This document shows, in pieces, positions 15,996 through 25,800 of a stretch of DNA of 57,619 nucleotides (its first letter is position 1; each line of letters begins with the position of its first letter). The translations under genes and the position numbers were made by a program. Origin of the DNA: Chloroflexi bacterium UBA5189 (GTDB taxonomy: Bacteria; Chloroflexota; Limnocylindria; Limnocylindrales; CSP1-4). The notes below the pieces were generated by a model. It saw only the letters and a list, made by a program, of their open reading frames with translations, was not told the origin of the DNA and searched no databases. The DNA lies in the NCBI GenBank assembly GCA_002413045.1, contig DHWF01000001.1, forward strand, positions 32,441 through 90,059, read 5' to 3'.

Positions 15996-17660
15996 ATGAC
16001 CCTAGCTGTGACCCCTGAGACCCGGCGCGTCGCGACGTACGAGCGCGTGAGCTCGGACGATCAGGCCCTGCGCCAGACCATCAAGACCCAGACCGATGAG
16101 CTCGCCCGCTCCCTCGCGCGCGATCCCTCTGTCGTCCTCGTCGACCGCTACGCCGACGACGGGGTGTCGGGCACGATTCCCCTCGCCGAACGGCCCGCCG
16201 GCGGCCGGCTCATGCGCGATGCGGCCGCGGCCCGCTTCGACGAGCTGCATGTCTACAAGTTCGACCGCCTCGGCCGCGACGCGGTCGACCTGCTCGTCGT
16301 CCGGCGGCGGCTCATCGAGCTCGGCATCCGGGTGATCAGCGTGGTCGAGGCGGAACCCGACCTTCTCTCGTATGACCTCCTGTCGGTCGTCGCCGACCAC
16401 GCCCGCCGGGAGTTCCTGCGCCGGTCGGCCGACGGCATGGCTCGTGCCGCGCGCGAGGGCCGCTACACGGGCGGCATCGTCGCCTATGGCTATACGGTGC
16501 TGGGCACGAAGGGGACGGCGCGCCTCATGCCCGACGAGCGCGAGGTCGCGCCGGGGCTGTCCGCGGCCGACACGGTCCGCCTGATGTACCGCCGGGTGGC
16601 CGACGACGGCTGGAGCTGCGAGCGCCTGGCCCGGGAGCTGAACCATCTCGGGGTGCTCCCCCACTATGCCCGCGACGCGCGCCAGGTCCGGCGGGGCGAA
16701 CGGCGCCAGCGGACGCAGGGCATCTGGCGCGCCGGCCGCGTCCGCAACACCCTGGCCAACCCACTGTACCGGGGCGAGCTCGCCTACGGGCGCCGGACGA
16801 CCAAGGCGCGCGAGGTGATTCGGGCAAAGGTCGTCCCCCTCGTCGAGCCCGCGCTCTGGGAGCGGGCCCAGGCGACCCTCGCCGGGCACCGGATCGGCGT
16901 CGCCCGGGGCGATCGGACGTACCTGCTACGGGGCGTCATGCGCTGCGGCTCGTGTGGGCTTACGTACGTTGGGTCGGCGACTCCTCGGGGCTCCGCCTGG
17001 TATCGCTGCAACGGGCGCTCCGCCCGCCGCGGCCCGCTCGGCGTGCTCTGTCCGGGGCGCGGCTTTCGGGCCGATCTCATGGACGCCCTGGTGTGGCGGG
17101 ACGTCGAGCGGCTGTTGATCGAGCCCGAGTCGCTGGTCGCTGAACTCGGGCCCGTCTCCCCCACCGGACCCGACGCGCGCCGCCGCGCCGAGCTGCTCGC
17201 CCAGGCCGCTGACGTCGCGGGTCAGCAGCAGCGCGCCGTGGCGCTCCACATCCGAGGCCATCTGGGCGCCCCCGAACTCGAGGTCGAGCTGGCCCGGATC
17301 GCACGGGAGCGGGCCGCGATCGAAGCGGAGCTTGATGCCGGCGGACCCCTTGGCGCCGTCTCCCGGACGGAGCTGGAGGCCGTGATCACCGCGACGCGCG
17401 ATCGACCGGCCGCTGGGCTCACAGACGGGCAACAGCACGAGCTCATCGCGCTCCTCGTGCGGGGCATCGTCCGCTCCGCGGTAAGCACGGGGGTGGCAGC
17501 CGTCGAATTCACGTACCGGCTGGCGGCAGCCACTTCGCCCACCGGAACCGAGGCCGCCGTCCGCCGGACGGTCGGCCTGCCCCTACCCCGCCAGCGTCGG
17601 CCAGGCCCGCCCGGGACTCTCGGTAGTTCGGGTCGCCAGATCGATCCTGCGGTTCCGTAA
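15996..17660 (+). CDS. Large serine recombinase (site-specific integrase)
   Basis: This 554-residue protein has the resolvase-type catalytic domain (about 10-150). The nucleophile is in ATYERVSSDDQ, followed by YADDGVSG and then HVYKFDRLGRD with the catalytic arginines. A recombinase domain (about 175-300) follows, with the motif NTLANPLYRGELAYG. Next is a zinc ribbon (MRCGSCGLTYV ... YRCNGR ... LCPGR) and a C-terminal coiled coil. These enzymes integrate or excise elements at att sites. The stop codon TAA lies in a tRNA-Thr fragment, so the last codons come from the attachment junction. The element is expected to extend leftward from there. Confidence 0.93.
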   Translation: MTLAVTPETRRVATYERVSSDDQALRQTIKTQTDELARSLARDPSVVLVDRYADDGVSGTIPLAERPAGGRLMRDAAAARFDELHVYKFDRLGRDAVDLLVVRRRLIELGIRVISVVEAEPDLLSYDLLSVVADHARREFLRRSADGMARAAREGRYTGGIVAYGYTVLGTKGTARLMPDEREVAPGLSAADTVRLMYRRVADDGWSCERLARELNHLGVLPHYARDARQVRRGERRQRTQGIWRAGRVRNTLANPLYRGELAYGRRTTKAREVIRAKVVPLVEPALWERAQATLAGHRIGVARGDRTYLLRGVMRCGSCGLTYVGSATPRGSAWYRCNGRSARRGPLGVLCPGRGFRADLMDALVWRDVERLLIEPESLVAELGPVSPTGPDARRRAELLAQAADVAGQQQRAVALHIRGHLGAPELEVELARIARERAAIEAELDAGGPLGAVSRTELEAVITATRDRPAAGLTDGQQHELIALLVRGIVRSAVSTGVAAVEFTYRLAAATSPTGTEAAVRRTVGLPLPRQRRPGPPGTLGSSGRQIDPAVP

Positions 17661-17698
17661 ACAGCAGGTCCTCGGTTCAAATCCGAGTGTCGGCTCCA
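17656..17698 (+). other. 3' fragment of tRNA-Thr(CGT): probable attachment site
   Basis: From the anticodon (CGT, 17656-17658) rightward the sequence matches a tRNA. It has the loop end AA and the 3' anticodon stem ACAGC. The T-arm is CTCGG, loop TTCAAAT, CCGAG. The acceptor strand TGTCGGC is followed by an encoded CCA at 17696-17698. The 5' half (GCCGACA and D-arm) is missing and replaced by recombinase coding sequence. This is what an integration junction inside a tRNA anticodon loop looks like. Confidence 0.8.
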
Positions 17699-18166
17699 TT
17701 CCCGTCCCGCGTGAACTGAACGGCCGTTCGGCCGGTCTGGGGCTTCGCCTGCGGGTTGACCTGAGCTGACCCCCTTCAGGGACATAGATCACGCCGGCGC
17801 GCGCGAGTTGGGAGTTGCCGGGTGCAACGTCGACGCAACGACGTACGACCCACCGAACGGTCGCGTGAACCTCGGATAAGGTCACATCGGTCATCCTCGC
17901 CCACAACCACCCGTGGGGCGACGCAACCCCCCTGTGCGGAATCGGGGGTGAAATCCGCCCCGCGAGCCACGCTCAGCGGCAGCGGTAAGGGAATCTAGGG
18001 AGTCAGATTACTCCGGGCCGTTGGCCGTTTGTGGAGGCGAATCCGCCTCGCTGACCGAGCACTCCGCGAGGGCGTCTTGCCCTCCGGACGCCGACGAGAT
18101 CGCACTTCCGATGAGTACGGCCTGCGTGTCACACAACGTGGCACGGCCCCGGGCGATCATCGATTC
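17661..18166. other. 500-bp stretch with att fragment tail and repeat B
   Basis: After the tRNA fragment no convincing gene is seen. The minus-strand frame reading GFEPRTCCLRNRR is the known artefact of translating a tRNA gene backward. Repeat B copy 1 lies at 17920-17957. The operon promoter for the helicase cluster is presumably within 17960-18160. Confidence 0.5.
17920..17957 (-). repeat. GC-rich repeat B, copy 1
   Basis: On the minus strand it reads CGGATTTCACCCCCGATTCC then GCACAGGGGGGTTGCGTC. It matches the left arm of copy 2 (38316-38346) at nearly all positions but in the opposite orientation, so the two copies bracket about 20.4 kb as inverted repeats. Confidence 0.8.
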
Positions 18167-18430
18167 GTGGTCCCGTCGGATGAACCTCGCAACCTGCCCG
18201 AGCTCATCGCCTATGCGGCGGAGCACGGCTGGGCGCTGGTTGAGGACCCTCCGGTCCTGCCCGACTCGGAGTGGCTCGGCGGCCGGGCCGGGCTGCCTGG
18301 CTGGCGCCTGATGTACGTCAAGGGCGAGCAGGCGATCGGCTACGAGTGGTTCGGATACCCAAGCCGCTACGAGGCCGGCCGAAAGCTCCTGCGCGCGCTG
18401 CAAGCGTGGGACGCCGAGCACGACGCCTGA
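18167..18430 (+). CDS. Small orphan protein at head of helicase operon
   Basis: This 87-residue acidic protein contains LPELIAYAAEHGWALVEDPP, WRLMYVKGEQAIGYEWFGY and a C-terminal helix ending WDAEHDA. The GTG at 18167 is the best start; an upstream TTG gives a low-quality N-terminus. Its TGA overlaps the ATG of the next gene by one base, so they are likely coupled. No family was recognised. Confidence 0.55.
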   Translation: MVPSDEPRNLPELIAYAAEHGWALVEDPPVLPDSEWLGGRAGLPGWRLMYVKGEQAIGYEWFGYPSRYEAGRKLLRALQAWDAEHDA

Positions 18431-18861
18431 TGCAACTGCCGCATAGCGCCGGCGCTACCGTGAGCCTCGTGAGTGAGCGCGAGGAGGCGTGGGGCCGGCT
18501 GCATGAGGCCCTACCGGGGCGGTGGACGGTAGCCCTCGGCTCCTACAACCCCGGCGAACGCCGCTGGTCGATCAGTGCGGTCGGGCCGAACCGCGGGCGC
18601 GGCAAACTGCCGACCTTCGTCTCCGGCCCCGGGGAGAACGAGCTCGAGGCCATCCGCGATCTCGACGCCCGCCTTCGGGGTGATCACAGCGAAGGCCCGC
18701 GCAAGTTGGACGAGCTCCGAGCGCGCCTTCGGCTCGCATACGTCGACGGCGCCGAGTCGTGGGCGCGGCAAGAGCTCGGCCGCCCGCTAGCTCACCACGA
18801 GCTCCAACGTGTCGTCGCGCATTTCCCGGGCTGGCGCGGCTTGGAGGAGGCCCGCCCTTGA
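18430..18861 (+). CDS. Small orphan protein, second gene of helicase operon
   Basis: This 143-residue protein has a beta-rich first half (WTVALGSYNPGERRWSIS) and a helical second half (GPRKLDELRARLRLAYVDG, then ARQELGRPLAHHELQRVVAHF). The start overlaps the previous stop, and its TGA overlaps the TTG of the CoiA-like gene, indicating translational coupling on both sides. An internal GTG near 18461 is an alternative start. The function is unknown. Confidence 0.6.
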   Translation: MQLPHSAGATVSLVSEREEAWGRLHEALPGRWTVALGSYNPGERRWSISAVGPNRGRGKLPTFVSGPGENELEAIRDLDARLRGDHSEGPRKLDELRARLRLAYVDGAESWARQELGRPLAHHELQRVVAHFPGWRGLEEARP

Positions 18862-19820
18862 GCGCGCAGTCGCAGCCGTCGTTCAAGGTCCCGCTCGGGC
18901 TCGCGCCGAATGGCGCGGTTGTCCACGCCCGGGACGCCGACAAGGGCACGCCATACGTGTGCCCAGCCTGCTCGACCCCGTTAGTCCTGCGAGCGGGCGA
19001 GATCCGCCGGCGCCATTTCGCCCACCGCGCCGACACTGGTTGCTCGCCCGAAACGGCGCTTCACGACGGAACCAAGCGCAGGCTAGCCGCCGCAGTCACC
19101 GATTGGCGTGCCGGTATCGGCCCGCAGCCAGTCGTCCGTAGGCAGTGCCCGTGGTGCGACGCCGCCGTCGACACGCCGCTGTCCGATCACGTGAGCTCCG
19201 CCCAGATCGAGTACCGAACATCGGTCGGGCGGGTATTCGACGTCGGCCTGCTCGATGCGGACGCGGGCATCCACATGGGTCTTGAGGTGCTGGTGTCCCA
19301 TCGCGTCGACGAGGCGAAGGCGATCGCGCTCGGGGACTTGGCTTGGATCGAGATCGAGGCGGCCTCGGTCATCGAACCCGCGGTCTGGCCGGCTCTCAGG
19401 GTCGTCGGCCACGTGAGCTCCGTTGACTGCCCCGCGTGTGCTGAACGCCGCGCTGGCCGACGTGAGCAGACGATCGCGATCGCCGCGGCCTACGGGTTGC
19501 CCGACCCAGGCCCGGACTACCTCGCAGTCGAGCGATCGTGCTGGAAGTGCGGCCTGAAATCGCCGGTCTTCTTCTGGCCCGGCATCGGAGACCGCCGCGA
19601 GCCCCCGGCGCCGAGTCCGCGCACGGTCATGGTCCGTTACTCGAACACGATCCAAGACAGCTACCCGTCGAATGGATGCATCCATTGCGGAGCGCTCGTC
19701 GGCGAATGGTTCCTACCGGAAACCCTGTTCGAGAACTATGACGAGCCCGACGCAATCGAGCTGAACGAGCTGTACTTCCCCGATCCCACGCCAGGGCCGG
19801 TACGGGCTCTCAGGAATTGA
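18858..19820 (+). CDS. CoiA-like nuclease-family protein
   Basis: This 320-residue protein begins with a CoiA-type zinc region (about 28-60), PYVCPACSTPLVLRAGEIRR then HFAHRADTGC. A domain with IEYRTSVGRVFDVGLLDADA and MGLEVLVSHRVDEAKA follows, which fits the D...ExxxSH strand pattern of the PD-(D/E)XK-like CoiA fold. A second Cys pair region (CPACAERRAG; CWKCGLKSPVFFW; CIHCGALVG) follows. CoiA proteins promote recombination during DNA uptake, and relatives occur in accessory loci. The TTG start is inferred from the 4-bp overlap with the previous stop. It sits 45 bp before the giant helicase gene. Confidence 0.75.
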   Translation: MSAQSQPSFKVPLGLAPNGAVVHARDADKGTPYVCPACSTPLVLRAGEIRRRHFAHRADTGCSPETALHDGTKRRLAAAVTDWRAGIGPQPVVRRQCPWCDAAVDTPLSDHVSSAQIEYRTSVGRVFDVGLLDADAGIHMGLEVLVSHRVDEAKAIALGDLAWIEIEAASVIEPAVWPALRVVGHVSSVDCPACAERRAGRREQTIAIAAAYGLPDPGPDYLAVERSCWKCGLKSPVFFWPGIGDRREPPAPSPRTVMVRYSNTIQDSYPSNGCIHCGALVGEWFLPETLFENYDEPDAIELNELYFPDPTPGPVRALRN

Positions 19821-19865
19821 CTTCCGCTTGACGCTGCCGCGACCCTGCTAGGTTGGGAGGGCATC

Positions 19866-22800
19866 GTGCGCACGATCCGAGATCTCTTGGCGGATCATCC
19901 GAAGGGCATCAGCCCTGAGGATCTGCTTCGGCTTGTCCACGCTGAGATCAACCCGCGGGCAAGTGAGGCCCAGCTGGTCGGGCAGCTCGATGCCCTCGGC
20001 GACGAGGTCATGTCGGTTGGTGATCTGGTCATGCTCCGGGCAACGGTCGAGGCCGAAACCGAGCCTGCACCCGAGAGTCCTCGCGGGGCAGCCACGGGCC
20101 CTCGGCACCTCATTGCGATCGACCTGGAGACCGTCCTTCGCTACACGAAGGCCCATCCCGACGGGGAACGCACCATCTTCCAAGTCGGGGCGATGCGCTT
20201 CGGCCCAGACGCGGCGTGGAACGCAAAGGCGGATCGATTCGATCGCTTCGTTGAGCTGTCGGCGGAGCTTCTGACACGCATCACCAACGAAGGGCTGCGG
20301 GGTCGCATCGAGGCGTCGGGAGAACCGGCTGACGTGGTCCTCGGCGATCTGCGCGGCTACATCGCGGACGCCGACGCGATCGTCGCCTACAACGGCCGCG
20401 CGTTCGACTTTCCACTTCTCGACGACGCGATGACACGGGCGCTCGGCGTTGGCCTTCCAAAGCGTCTGCGCAAGATCGACGGACTCTATCTGGCGCTGGC
20501 TGTCTGGCCGGTCCCGCCCCGTCGCCACGCGCTCTCTCGACTGATCAACGACGATCGCTTCAAGGAGATCCGCGAGAAGCTGGCAATCGATCTGACCGGT
20601 CTCGTCGCCCACAACGCCGGCGACGACGTCGAGCTGATGGTCGACCTCATGCGGTTCGCTGCAGCCGAAGTCGAGTCATGGCCGGAGGCGCTCGCCGCTC
20701 TCGTTCGGTCGGCCGGAGCAGGCTCGGACGCGTGGCAGATGCTCTTCGAGATGGTCCCAGGAGCACCGCCTGGCGGGCGCCCATTCGATGCCGGAGAGGT
20801 GCGATCGACGCTTGCCGAGGTTCTAGTCGCCCGCGGGAAGGCACCGCTTCGGGTACCGGCTGCCGGAGCGCCGCCGCCACTCGATCTCACCGCGGTGGCG
20901 AACGGATCAACCGTTGACATCGACCGAGTGGTAGCGCTCGTCCGTGGCGAACTGGCGCAGCCACGAGGTAGCCAGAGGGCGATGGTCGTCGCGATGCGCG
21001 AATGGCTCGGGGAGCGGAAGAACGCGCTTGTGGAGGCCCCTACCGGCACCGGCAAGAGCTTCGCGATCTTGGCCGTTGCCCTGGAGTGGCTAGCTGCTGA
21101 TCCTCGCAACCGCGTGGTCATCTCGACCTTCACCAAGGCCCTGCAGCGGCAGCTCGCCGACGACATCGCTGCGATGGACACGAAGGGGGCCGTGCCCGGT
21201 TTGACCGCGATCAGCTCGCTGGTGAAGGGCTCCGCCAATCGCCTGAGCCTCGCCGGCCTGGTTCGGGTCCTCGCCGACATCACCACGGCCCGGACGAGCG
21301 GCCGCCGGCGCCGCCGCGGTGACTTCGTCGGCGACGTTGGGTTTGCGGAGCTGGTGATCTACCTGGCGCTACGGCTCCTTGATCAAGGAAGTGCGGTCGA
21401 AGAATGGGAGGCCCATTCGGTCGACCCGGTCGATGTCGAGCCCTTCTTCGATTCATACCTCGCGACACGGCCTCGCGGTCCATCTCGCCGCGGGCCCTTC
21501 CTGCAATTCCTGTCTCAGGCCGAGTCCCGGGACTACCGCGCCACTGACGAGACGCCGGCCGAACACACGAGCTTGGTGCCCGAGGTGCTGGCTCGTCACC
21601 GACTGTTGGTCACCAACCACGCACTCTTGCTCGCTCACCTGGACGACTTCAGCGACGCCGCTCGAACGCTCCTGGTCATCGACGAGGCACACAGCCTGGA
21701 GGCGGCCGCAACCAACGCGCTCGAGGCTCGGTATGAGCATGCCCTGACCGAAGAAACGGTGGCTGAGCTGCGCGAGTGGATTCGGCCCCTGCCAGCCGGG
21801 GCGAGCGATGAGGATCAGCGGAACCACGACTGGCTCGAGCGGTCCCTTCGTCAGATCGAGGCCTACCTCGATCTCGAGAACGTGCCCAACTTGGCACGGC
21901 GGACACTCGACACGGCTACCCGGGACCCCCTGCACGCCGACGCGCTCCGGGTCGTCCCGGTTGCCAGCCCCGTCAGTCGACCCGTTCCGCCTCGAGACGG
22001 CTTCGTCGGGGCTTTCGAAAAGTTGGCCGGCAACCTGAGTGTGTTGGCCCTAGCGGCCGCGGCAGCGCCACACCGCGAGGATCGGCTCGAAGAAGAGCGC
22101 CGCGTTGCCATCGCCGAGCGCTTGGAGGCGATCGCCTCCGGCGCGACTCGCATCCGGACGGATCTCCTGGCGATCATCGCCCCGGACGATCCCGCGGCTC
22201 CGGCGCCGAATCGCGTCGTCTGGTTGGCCGAGCAGCCCTCTCGTGGCCCGCGCCCGCGGGATGCCCGCTTCATCTTGACGTCGTCTCCCATCGAGCTCGC
22301 GCGAGAACCCGACTACCTCCGGTTGGCGACCGCGTTCGGCCCGACCTATCACGTCTCGGCGACGCTGCGAGTCGATGGTTCGTTCGCCTTCATCCGCGAC
22401 CGCCTCGCATTGCCTGACTCGGTGTCCGAGATCACGCTGGACTCGCCCTTTCAGCTGGAGGAACAGGCGAAGCTGGTGGCCTTCACCGACTTTCCCTCGT
22501 GGGCGGAACAGGAGTCGGCGGCCGTTGCCTCCGTGGCCCAGCAGGTTGGCCGGTTCTTGGGCGAGACGTCGCACGGAACCAGCAACGGGGCGATGGTCCT
22601 CACCACCTCGCGCAATGCTGCCAACAGCATCTACGAGTCGATGATCAGGGTCCGCGGTGAGCTCGGCGACGGATACGCCATCAGCTCGGCCGGCTACCTG
22701 GGCACGGCCACTGCCATCAAGGCGTTTGGCGAGCAGGGCGGAGCCCTCGTCGGGACCAAGGGTCTGTGGCAAGGCGTCGATATCGCCGACCCCGAACTAC

Positions 22801-25800
22801 TGCGCATGGTCTGGGTCAACAAGCTGCCGTTTGCGCCCTTCGCTGACCCCGTCATTGCCGCCCGACGGGAGATTGTCCGGATGCGCGCGGAAATTCGTGG
22901 CGAGACCGATCCAGACGGCTTCTCGGTCGAGCACTACTACCTGCCGCTGGCGGCGATCGAGCTTCGCCAAGCCGTCGGGCGCCTGATCCGCTCCACCGGC
23001 CACCGCGGGGTCGTGGTCATCAGCGACCGGAAGCTCGCGGGGCCGACGCGACTACATCGCCGCTATCGCCAAGTCTTCCTCGGTTCGCTCGAGGGCATGG
23101 TCCGCAACGATGCGGTCTGGGGCCCGGGCGGCGGCAACCTCCGCTCGATGGCAGATGGCTGGCGCGAGATCTGGGACTTCTTCGCCAAGGATCCATCGGG
23201 TCACGTCCTCTCGCCGGAGCGGGCCGCCGAGCTCTCGACCGACGCCATGCTCGAAGCTCACACCCAACTGCCCTCGGTCCGGGAGGTGCGCGAAGCACGC
23301 CTTACGCGCGAGGAGATCGACGCGCTTCGGGCGGAAGGACCGCAGGCGCTCGTCGGGGCGGTCTTGGACCGCTGCCAGCGGGTGGCGTCGGCTCTGCTCG
23401 ACAAGTCGGTGGACCTGCACGACTACCAGGCCGAGGCTATCGAGCAGCTGGCGCTCGATCGCGACGTCATGGCGATCCTGCCGACCTCGGCCGGAAAGAG
23501 CTTCATCTTTCAGCTGCCGGCGCTCGCCCTTCCCGGCGTGACGATTGTCGTCAGCCCGCTCGTCGCCCTGATGACCGACCAGGCGCTCGGGCTGAATCGC
23601 TCAGTCGGTGGCATGGTCCGCGCGCTCGTTGCCCCAATGCGCGAAAGCAACAGCCGGACGGGCAAGGCCGAGGTCGCGGCCCAGATCACGGGCCAAGCGG
23701 ATCTCGGCATCCGGGTCATCTACGTCAGCCCTGAGCGGCTCTGCCAAGCCCAGTTCCAGCGATGGATCGAGACCGGCGTCGATCGCGGGGTCGTTACTCG
23801 AATCGCGATCGATGAGGCCCACACCTTTGCCACCTGGGGCGACGACTTCCGGCCCTCGTTCAAGCGGGCCGAGCGTTTCCTCGAGCGCCTTCGAGCCAAA
23901 CCAACACGGCCGCGAATCATCGCTCTGACGGCCACGGCCACCCCGTCTGTCCGCAAGCGCCTCCGAAAGGCGATCTTTGGTCTCGGCGCACCCGACCCAG
24001 CCGTCGTGGCCGAGATTACCCGCAACCCGATCCGACCCGAGCTCGCCCTATACCGACGCATGCTCGGACATGGGGAGGGTGGGGCACTCGGCAAGCAGCG
24101 GCTCATCGAGGCCCTCGTCGACGCTCTCCCGGGCCACGCGATCATCTACACCCTCACGGTCAAGGAAGCGAAGGCGATCCACGCCGCCCTCCTCGAACAT
24201 CTGGGCGAGGCCAACCGGGACCGAGTCCGCCTCTTCCACGGTCGTCTCACGGCCTCGGAGAAAGAGTCGGTGGCGCGCGACTTCGCCGGAGCGCCGGCCG
24301 AGGACGACGAGGACTACCGCCCGATGATCGTCGTCGCGACGGGCGCCTTCGGCTTGGGCGTGGACCGCAAGGACATCCGCGCCGTTGTGGTGGCGAGCCC
24401 ACCGGCCGACCTGGCCGCGCTCTACCAAGAGATTGGCCGCGCTGGCCGCGACGGCGGGTCCTCGAGCGGGTTAATGATCGGCTCGGGCCGGAGCTTCCGG
24501 ACTCTGGCCTTCATGGAGAGCCTCCATCGCAACCTCGATACCGCAAAGGTGGCCCGTGTCGCCAACGGCATCCTCAACGGGACCGGAGCGGCCGACCTCC
24601 AAGCGATCGCAGGTCAGCTACTCGAGGAGGACCGGGCTTCCGGTGCCACCGCTGTCGCCGATGCCGACCTCAATGAGGCCCTCGGCAACTACCACACGGA
24701 CGTGGTGCGCGTGCTGGCCGCCCTCGATGAGGATGGGCTGCTAGAGGACCGCGGCGACTTCCCCGATCGAGTCAAGGCGGTTGTCCGTGATGACGCTCCC
24801 ACGCTCGATCCGGAGGCCGACAAGGACTTGGCGGCACTCGTGGCGGCGATCGTGGGAGGGATCGTGGATCCGAACTCGGTCGACATCGCGGCCTTGTCGA
24901 CCACCCTCGCAGCCTCCTTCCCCGAGGATGCGGCCGACCCTGCGGACCTGTGGGTCCGTCTGCTCGACCTCCACTCGCTCGGCTATCTCGACGTGTCGCA
25001 GCAGGCGACGAAGGCCCATCTGACCTCCGTCGTGCGCAACGGCGGGCTCTTGCCCGCCGGCTTCGCCGACCGTTTCGTCACGACGCTGCGCGCGGACGAG
25101 CGGACCCGACTGGTCGGCTTCTTCAGTGGGGCAACGGCGGCGGTCGACTGCATCAACGATGACTTCCGGGCCTACTTCGAGGAGGCCGCTCTGCCGCCTC
25201 ACACATGCGGGACGGACGATGTGCGTTGTTCAGGCTGCTGGCGAGCCGGGCTCGGCGGCGAGTCGGCAGTTCGACCGAACCTGCTCGTCGCCCTGACCGA
25301 CACCCGGACGATCGGTGTTGCGCGTCCGAAGGGCCCTGATCCGGCCGTGGTCGCGCGTGCGGTTCGCCACGTCGAGCGCCTCCTGCGGGCCACTTGGAAC
25401 GAAGTGAGTGTCTTCCTGGTGTGGAAGACGCTCCGGGGAGAGGACCACTTCTGGAGCAAGACCCAATCTGCGATGCGGCCCATCAGCCCGCGCCTGACCG
25501 GCAGCGCCATCTTCGGCGCTATGCCCGGTGTACGGGCTGACGAGGTTGGGGCGGCCTTCACCGCCCTGATCGCCTCTGGCCGCGCAGTCGAGACACTTGC
25601 GTCGCCCCGGAAGGTCCGCTGGGCGCAGGCGATTCGCGAAGAGGAGGCCCGGGAGGCGTACAAGGCCGCTAAGGCAGCCGCCGCCGCGGCTCAAGCGGTC
25701 GACATGGAGGAGCCCGGCGACGATGCGGTTGTGATCGAGGCGGAAGGCGAAGTCGCTCAGACGGAAGTAGACACCGATATGGATGTCGCCGAGAACGGAG

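Noticed and set aside
1..17655. Search for an intact tRNA-Thr(CGT) or its 5' half left of the recombinase
   Set aside because: No D-arm or GCCGACA acceptor start followed by tRNA features was seen by eye, so the left end of the element is not placed.
17583..17906. Minus-strand frame with GFEPRTCCLRNRR
   Set aside because: This is the well-known artefact of translating a tRNA gene on the opposite strand; the DNA is the tRNA-Thr 3' fragment.
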